Of a DNA stretch of 64,000 nucleotides, positions 59,922-64,000 are shown one piece after another (position 1 is the stretch's first letter; each line of letters opens with the position of its first letter). Below the pieces are notes generated by a model, which saw only the letters and a list, made by a program, of their open reading frames with translations, was not told the origin of the DNA and searched no databases. A program made the position numbers and the translations under genes. Source of the DNA: Kibdelosporangium banguiense (GTDB lineage: Bacteria; Actinomycetota; Actinomycetes; Mycobacteriales; Pseudonocardiaceae); the NCBI RefSeq assembly GCF_017876405.1, contig NZ_JAGINW010000001.1:11917203-11981202 (forward strand). The letters are read 5' to 3'.

Positions 59922-60893
59922 ATGCTTGAAATCGAACTCGACATCTTCTCCGGGATGCCCAATCCGACCTGGACGCTGTCCGGTTCGCAGGAAGACGAAT
60001 TGATCCAGCGGGTCGTGGCCGACCCGGCCCAACTGTCGCCGGTGGCCACCGAGGACGAACAGTTCAGCCTCGGATATCGCGGCATGCTCGTCCGGCTGGC
60101 CAAGCCGGACGACAGTGCGTGGAGCAGGGCCCGGTTCGCCGCGGGCCGCTCGCTGCCGCTCGCGTTCCGGGTGGGCAGCAAACCGGCCACTGAGGCGTCC
60201 ATCGCCGAATGGCTGCTGGGGACCTCGGAGTCCCAGGACACCACCGTTGACGACGAGCTACGTTCCGTCGCCGCGCAGGGCGTCAGCCTCGTGCAGTCGT
60301 CGTGGACGGCGGTGGACCCGACTGAGGTCCGCGACAGTGCGCCCGCCCGCGGCGAGGACACGACCGAGGATCCCCATGGGCCGACCGGGCCCGACGAGAC
60401 CGGAATCCAAGGATCCACCTGGTGGGCCTGCGGCTCCAACTATTTCAACGCCAACGCGAGCACCTTCAACGATCCGGCGTATATCGGCAGGAACAACTGT
60501 TACTGCTTCGCGAGCAACCACATCGCCAATTCGCGGTACGCCCTTCCCGGGCGGCGCAGCGGTAATCCCGCGACATCCATCACCTGCGGCGGAGTGAGCG
60601 CCGGACTGTACTCCGACGGCTGGAAGGACGGGTGCCAGACCAATGGGCTGACCATCGTCCTGGTGATCTGGCCGAACCGCGACTATCACTTCTACCGCCT
60701 GGTGACCGGCGGGCCGAACTGGTGGTGGGGCCACAAGCCGGGTGCCACTCCGGCGAAATACACCGACGACTGCGGCAACAGCATTTACCAGTACAACGGC
60801 CAGGGGTACGCTCCCAACAACTGCTGCAGGGGCAACTACACCGACTTCTGCGGCTATTTCTACCAGAACAACAGCACGGCACTCGTAGCGTAG
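59922..60893 (+). CDS. DIFSG-PNP domain protein with Cys-rich C-terminal domain
   Basis: 323 aa from ATG 59922 (GAGGTGGGA upstream). The first ~115 residues form an unnamed domain: LEIELDIFSGMPNPTWTLS, FSLGYRGMLVRL and SIAEWLLG. The next protein has the same motifs. After an acidic, Pro-rich linker, ~145 residues are Trp-, Tyr- and Cys-rich (WWACGSNYFNANAS, RNNCYCFASNHIAN, DYHFYRLVTGGPNWWWGHKPG, NNCCRGNYTDFCGYFY), with ten Cys, suggesting an extracellular or wall domain resembling NlpC/CHAP-like folds. No signal peptide is visible, so its export is unexplained. Confidence 0.75.
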   Translation: MLEIELDIFSGMPNPTWTLSGSQEDELIQRVVADPAQLSPVATEDEQFSLGYRGMLVRLAKPDDSAWSRARFAAGRSLPLAFRVGSKPATEASIAEWLLGTSESQDTTVDDELRSVAAQGVSLVQSSWTAVDPTEVRDSAPARGEDTTEDPHGPTGPDETGIQGSTWWACGSNYFNANASTFNDPAYIGRNNCYCFASNHIANSRYALPGRRSGNPATSITCGGVSAGLYSDGWKDGCQTNGLTIVLVIWPNRDYHFYRLVTGGPNWWWGHKPGATPAKYTDDCGNSIYQYNGQGYAPNNCCRGNYTDFCGYFYQNNSTALVA

Positions 60894-60901
60894 GAGTCAC
60901 C

Positions 60902-61336
60902 ATCAACGCACGGCCCGGAAAACAGGTGCTTCTGCTTCTGGCGTTGTTGCTGTCCGCGTGCGGGCAGACCACCGGGCCCAACTCGGGGAGCGCGGTGACG
61001 CAGGCACGGGTCGAGCTCGACATCTTCTCCGGCAGGCCGAATCCGGAATGGCGGTTGCCGGAAACGGATACGGCCCAGTTCAAAGAGAAACTGGCGGCGT
61101 TGCCGGTGGCGACGCCGGGCCAGTTGGCCAACCCGCTCGGCTACCGGGGTTTCATCGTCCACCTGGGCGAAACAACGGTGACGGTGCAGAACGGGCTGGT
61201 CCGCACCACCCGGGCGGGCGAGATGACATACCACAAGGATCCTTACCGCGTCATGGAACAGTGGTTGCTCAACACCGGCAGACCGTTCCTCGACGAGGAG
61301 ATCTTCAACGTCGTCAAACGGGAACTGCCCGCCTGA
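60902..61336 (+). CDS. DIFSG-PNP domain lipoprotein, apparent ATC start
   Basis: 144 aa. N-terminus reads (I)NARPGKQVLLLLALLLSACG, a lipoprotein signal with positive n-region and lipobox LSAC. The only well-placed start after AGGAG (60892-60896) is ATC 60902, a rare start codon; GTG 60938 lacks a ribosome site and would lose the n-region. The mature part repeats the domain of the previous gene: VELDIFSGRPNPEWRLPE, LGYRGFIVHL and VMEQWLLN. The AGGAG overlaps the upstream stop, so translation is probably coupled. Confidence 0.72.
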   Translation: MNARPGKQVLLLLALLLSACGQTTGPNSGSAVTQARVELDIFSGRPNPEWRLPETDTAQFKEKLAALPVATPGQLANPLGYRGFIVHLGETTVTVQNGLVRTTRAGEMTYHKDPYRVMEQWLLNTGRPFLDEEIFNVVKRELPA

Positions 61337-61389
61337 GCCGCGTCGCATGACGTACCCCGGACGGCCGGTGACCGCGATCACGTCACAGA

Positions 61390-61716
61390 ATGAGGTGCAT
61401 GCTTTCCACTCCAATCGGACGTTTCCGGCTTCTGGCCCTCGCCGAGGCAGTGTCGTGGGCAGGCCTGCTGATCGGCATGTTCTTCAAGTACGTGGTGGTG
61501 CGCAACGAGATCGGCGTGCAGATCTTCGGTCCGATCCACGGCGCGATCTTCGTCGGCTACGTGGTCGTCACCCTGGCGTTGCGCAACCGGCAACGCTGGG
61601 ACAACCGCATCACGTTCTTCGCCCTGCTCGCGAGTATCCCGCCCTTCGGCACCGTTGTCTTCGAACGCTGGGCCAGCAGGCAGGGCAAGCTCGACCTCCA
61701 AACGACCACGGCCTGA
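61390..61716 (+). CDS. DUF3817 membrane protein
   Basis: 108 aa. Three hydrophobic segments. DUF3817 signature FRLLALAEAVSWAGLLIGMFFKYVV, IFGPIHGAIFVGYVVVTLALR and FFALLASIPPFGTVVFERW. These small integral membrane proteins are widespread in actinobacteria, function unknown. ATG 61399 is an alternative start; neither has a good ribosome site. Confidence 0.88.
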   Translation: MRCMLSTPIGRFRLLALAEAVSWAGLLIGMFFKYVVVRNEIGVQIFGPIHGAIFVGYVVVTLALRNRQRWDNRITFFALLASIPPFGTVVFERWASRQGKLDLQTTTA

Positions 61717-61792
61717 CCAGCCGCGCGATACCATTGCCTCCAACGGCGCGAGTGCATCAGGCCGGCGCCATGGGTATCGACGGGCGTGCTGT

Positions 61793-63352
61793 TTGACCGG
61801 GCAAGATGGGGAGCCGAACGACGCCGAGTCAAGCGCGTGGGCACCGAAACCCGCGCAGACCGCTCCGATCGGCGACATGCGACTGCCCGGGTACAGCGAT
61901 TTCCAGGCGCTGGCCGAGGGCGGCGAGGGAACGGTCTACCGCGCCAGGCAGGACGGGCTGGACCGGTTCGTGGCGGTCAAGGTCATCAACGTCGACGATC
62001 CGTCGCGGGTCGCGAGGTTCCGGCGGGAGCTGGAGATCACGGTCCGGCTGGGCCGTCAGCATCCGCACATCGTCACCGTGCTGGACACCGGTACTGCGCC
62101 GGATGGACGCCCATGCATTGTCATGGAGTACTACGACCTCGGTTCGCTCCACAACAGGTTGCGTGAGTACGGTCCGTTGCCGGTCGGCGAAGTGATCGCC
62201 GTGGGTGTCGCGGTGGCGGACGCACTCGCGTTCGCGCACGGACAAGGCTTCCTGCACCGGGATGTCAAACCGCAGAACATTCTCATTCTGCCGACGTCCT
62301 ATGTCCTCGCGGATTTCGGGATCGCCAGGATGGCCGACGCCGGGCACACGACATCGCTTCAGATGGTCAGCTATCGGCACGCGGCGCCGCAGATGGTCGA
62401 CGGCCAGACGCCTGCCGCGGTGGATGACCTGTGGTCGCTCGGATCGACGCTGTTCACGCTGCTGGAAGGGGTTGCGCCGTTCGCGTCGGACAACCCGGAC
62501 GAGGACACGATGCTGTCCTATCTCGGCAGGCTCCGGTCGTCCGAGCCGCGACCGTTGCGCCGTCAGGACGTTCCGCTGGAGCTCCGCGAGGTGATCTCCC
62601 GGTGCCTGCGCAAGGAACGCGGCGAACGGTATCCCGACGCCATGGCACTCCGGGCGGCGCTCACCGCGATCAAGACCGAAACGCAAGGCTGGACGCCTTC
62701 GTTGCCCCAAGGCCCATCCGAGATCTCCGACATCACCGTCCAGTTACCGGACCAGCCCACAGTCGCCCCGACCGACATTCCCCAGCCGGAGTGGTTCAGC
62801 CTCGACCCGCCGAAACCGGTGGACCCCGAGCCGCTGACCATGCCCACTGTGTACCAGCCGGTCCAGCCGGAAGCACCACAGCTGCCGAAGCGCAAACGCG
62901 GCCGTACGGTGGTTTTCACCGCCCTGGCCTTGCTTGCCGGTGGTGCGATCGGCGTTGCCGCGGTGTTCCTCAACAACCGGGATCCCGGCACAGCGACACC
63001 ACCACCCGCGACGACAACCGTGCCTGTTCCGTCCACTGTGACTAGTGCACCGTCACCGTCTTTGGTCAACGACCCGGCATTCGCACCCAAGATCACTGCC
63101 TTGGAGGACAACGGGACCACGATCAAGCTGCAGTGGTCAGATCCGTCCGGGGGCAAGGCGCAGTTCGTCGTACTCGACGTGACCGGGCCGAAACCGCAGC
63201 CGCTGCGGACCATCGCCGCCGGTACCCGGACGTTCACTGTGGACGGACTGGACCGCGGCACGAAGCAGTACTGTTACCAGGTGCTCGCCATCGGGCTCAA
63301 CGATCCGGCCAACGAACGCGGCGTGTCAGAACGTTCTTGCACCGACCGTTAA
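61793..63352 (+). CDS. Ser/Thr protein kinase (PknB type) with FN3 domain
   Basis: 519 aa from TTG 61793; ATG 61877 is an alternative that begins right at the kinase domain. Kinase: LAEGGEGTVYRARQ (Gly loop), FVAVKVI (Lys), catalytic loop FLHRDVKPQN, DFG in LADFGIARM. Then a Pro-rich juxtamembrane region, a basic stop (KRKRGR), one membrane helix (VVFTALALLAGGAIGVAAVFL), a Thr/Pro linker and an extracellular fibronectin type III-like domain instead of PASTA repeats. The FN3 may bind wall glycans or proteins. It converges with the transglutaminase-like gene. Confidence 0.92.
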   Translation: MTGQDGEPNDAESSAWAPKPAQTAPIGDMRLPGYSDFQALAEGGEGTVYRARQDGLDRFVAVKVINVDDPSRVARFRRELEITVRLGRQHPHIVTVLDTGTAPDGRPCIVMEYYDLGSLHNRLREYGPLPVGEVIAVGVAVADALAFAHGQGFLHRDVKPQNILILPTSYVLADFGIARMADAGHTTSLQMVSYRHAAPQMVDGQTPAAVDDLWSLGSTLFTLLEGVAPFASDNPDEDTMLSYLGRLRSSEPRPLRRQDVPLELREVISRCLRKERGERYPDAMALRAALTAIKTETQGWTPSLPQGPSEISDITVQLPDQPTVAPTDIPQPEWFSLDPPKPVDPEPLTMPTVYQPVQPEAPQLPKRKRGRTVVFTALALLAGGAIGVAAVFLNNRDPGTATPPPATTTVPVPSTVTSAPSPSLVNDPAFAPKITALEDNGTTIKLQWSDPSGGKAQFVVLDVTGPKPQPLRTIAAGTRTFTVDGLDRGTKQYCYQVLAIGLNDPANERGVSERSCTDR

Positions 63353-64000
63353 CGCCGCCACAGCGGACGCGGATCCAATGCCCAGAACAGCTTGCGGTAC
63401 CAAGGAACTTCCCGGCGCACGCCACTACGCACCTTGACCGCCAGCCGCCAGGCATCCGCGCCTCCAAGCGGTGGCCCAGGAGCGAACGCGGCCCGGTCAG
63501 CGAGCTCCGCGAGCCGCACCGCATCCGGCTCGGCCAGCCCGCGAGCGACATCCGGTGCGGTGACATGACGCGCCGGACTACGGCCGGCCAGCAGCAAAGC
63601 GTCGAGGACGTAAACCCACGCCCCGGTCGCTCCGGCTCGACGCAACCGGGATCGCCGACCTGCTCGCATCATTCCGAGCACAAGCACCATGACCACAGGA
63701 ACAAGGCCAAGCAGCAGGAGGTACGAACGCTCGTTCTTCGGAGCGACGGGAGCCGCAGCTGTGGGTTGCCGTGGCGATGGAACGGCACCTGGGACAGCCG
63801 AAGGCGGAGGCGCCGGAGGCATTGCCGCGAGCCGGTTGAGGACGTCCCGGCGAGCCGCCGAACTCGGACCGGCCGCGTCGCCCGCCATCGGGTCGAACGC
63901 CACCCATCCCCACTTGTCGAAGTACACCTCCGGCCACGCGGTGGCATCGCTCCCCCGCACCACCGCCGTACCGTCCGGGCCTGCCTGCACCGGCCGGAAG
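63349..64000 (-). CDS. Transglutaminase-like membrane protein, C-terminal part
   Basis: Open to the window edge; at least 217 codons are seen. The visible start is the end of a transglutaminase core: VVRGSDATAWPEVYFDKWGWVAFDPMAGD. The position of the catalytic His (usually HAW) holds Thr (ACC codon), while the Asp of the triad may be FDPM. After a Pro-rich linker comes a membrane helix (SYLLLLGLVPVVMVLVLGMM) and a ~100-residue cytoplasmic domain, as in actinobacterial TgpA-like proteins. Active site may be degenerate. It converges by 4 bp with the kinase gene. Confidence 0.82.
   Translation of the reverse strand, partial: FRPVQAGPDGTAVVRGSDATAWPEVYFDKWGWVAFDPMAGDAAGPSSAARRDVLNRLAAMPPAPPPSAVPGAVPSPRQPTAAAPVAPKNERSYLLLLGLVPVVMVLVLGMMRAGRRSRLRRAGATGAWVYVLDALLLAGRSPARHVTAPDVARGLAEPDAVRLAELADRAAFAPGPPLGGADAWRLAVKVRSGVRREVPWYRKLFWALDPRPLWRR

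Overview
The window is a gene-dense, very high-GC chromosomal segment from a filamentous actinomycete. The evidence is GC-rich wobble positions, GTG and TTG starts, SARP regulators with NB-ARC and TPR domains, subtilases with bulb-lectin tails, DUF574 methyltransferases, SigE-type sigma factors, and a sugar ABC transporter without its own ATPase. Codon style fits Pseudonocardiales, but that is an inference. I saw no rRNA, tRNA, CRISPR array, transposase or prophage gene.

Layout. 1-5.2 kb: the end of a GntR/FCD regulator, a DUF4241 protein, a MocR regulator divergent from an MFS exporter, and a secreted propeller-like protein. 5.2-16.1 kb: two large SARP-NB-ARC-TPR regulators bracketing a small secreted protein, a zinc-ribbon MBL-fold protein and an SRPBCC protein, then a subtilase-lectin and a fatty acid desaturase. 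Two adjacent promoters carry 11-bp direct repeats placed 8 bp before a -10 element, the geometry expected for SARP sites. 16.1-22.2 kb: an ABC-2 permease behind nested inverted repeats, a secreted acid phosphatase with a LacI-type operator, an AI-2E family permease and a two-component system. 22.3-26.1 kb: a complete P450 operon (small membrane protein, ferredoxin reductase, 3Fe-4S ferredoxin, P450, SDR). 26.1-29.4 kb: a G+T-rich stretch holding a decayed 30-bp-period repeat, a membrane protein and a discoidin/PNGase F-like secreted protein.

29.5-42.7 kb: a CGNR regulator divergent from an MBL hydrolase and an MFS transporter with a 12-bp inverted-repeat operator between them. Then a saccharide locus: secreted pectate lyase behind LacI/CebR-like boxes, a four-gene operon with every junction overlapping by 4 bp (sugar kinase, Gfo/Idh/MocA oxidoreductase, 653-aa unclassified protein, PmoA-like DUF6807 protein), a divergent ROK regulator, and a binding-protein-dependent sugar transporter. 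Together these suggest uptake and intracellular processing of pectin-derived or other unsaturated oligosaccharides.

42.7-49.9 kb: a 1227-aa secreted subtilase, a SigE-family sigma factor coupled to a membrane-anchored partner, secreted and membrane proteins, and a DUF574 methyltransferase. 50.0-54.2 kb: a LysR remnant and 36-bp tandem repeats, then the most unusual locus. A TetR regulator with a redoxin-like extra domain, a winged-helix protein and a PPDK-like dikinase lacking the PEP/pyruvate barrel form an overlapping operon that faces a histidine-phosphatase gene. Both promoters carry the same double 15-bp palindrome at 17-bp spacing and the same -10, so the four genes probably form one TetR-controlled regulon. 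54.2-58.7 kb: DoxX, an ECF sigma factor ending in a transmembrane helix, a previously too-small-to-call 34-aa membrane peptide coupled to it, an M48 protease and a DUF4328 protein. 58.7-64 kb: an APH-type phosphotransferase, two proteins sharing an unnamed DIFSG-PNP domain (the second apparently starting at ATC), DUF3817, a Ser/Thr kinase with FN3 tail, and the end of a transglutaminase-like protein.

Leaderless transcription looks common: several genes have a TAnnnT hexamer 6-8 nt before the start codon and no Shine-Dalgarno sequence.
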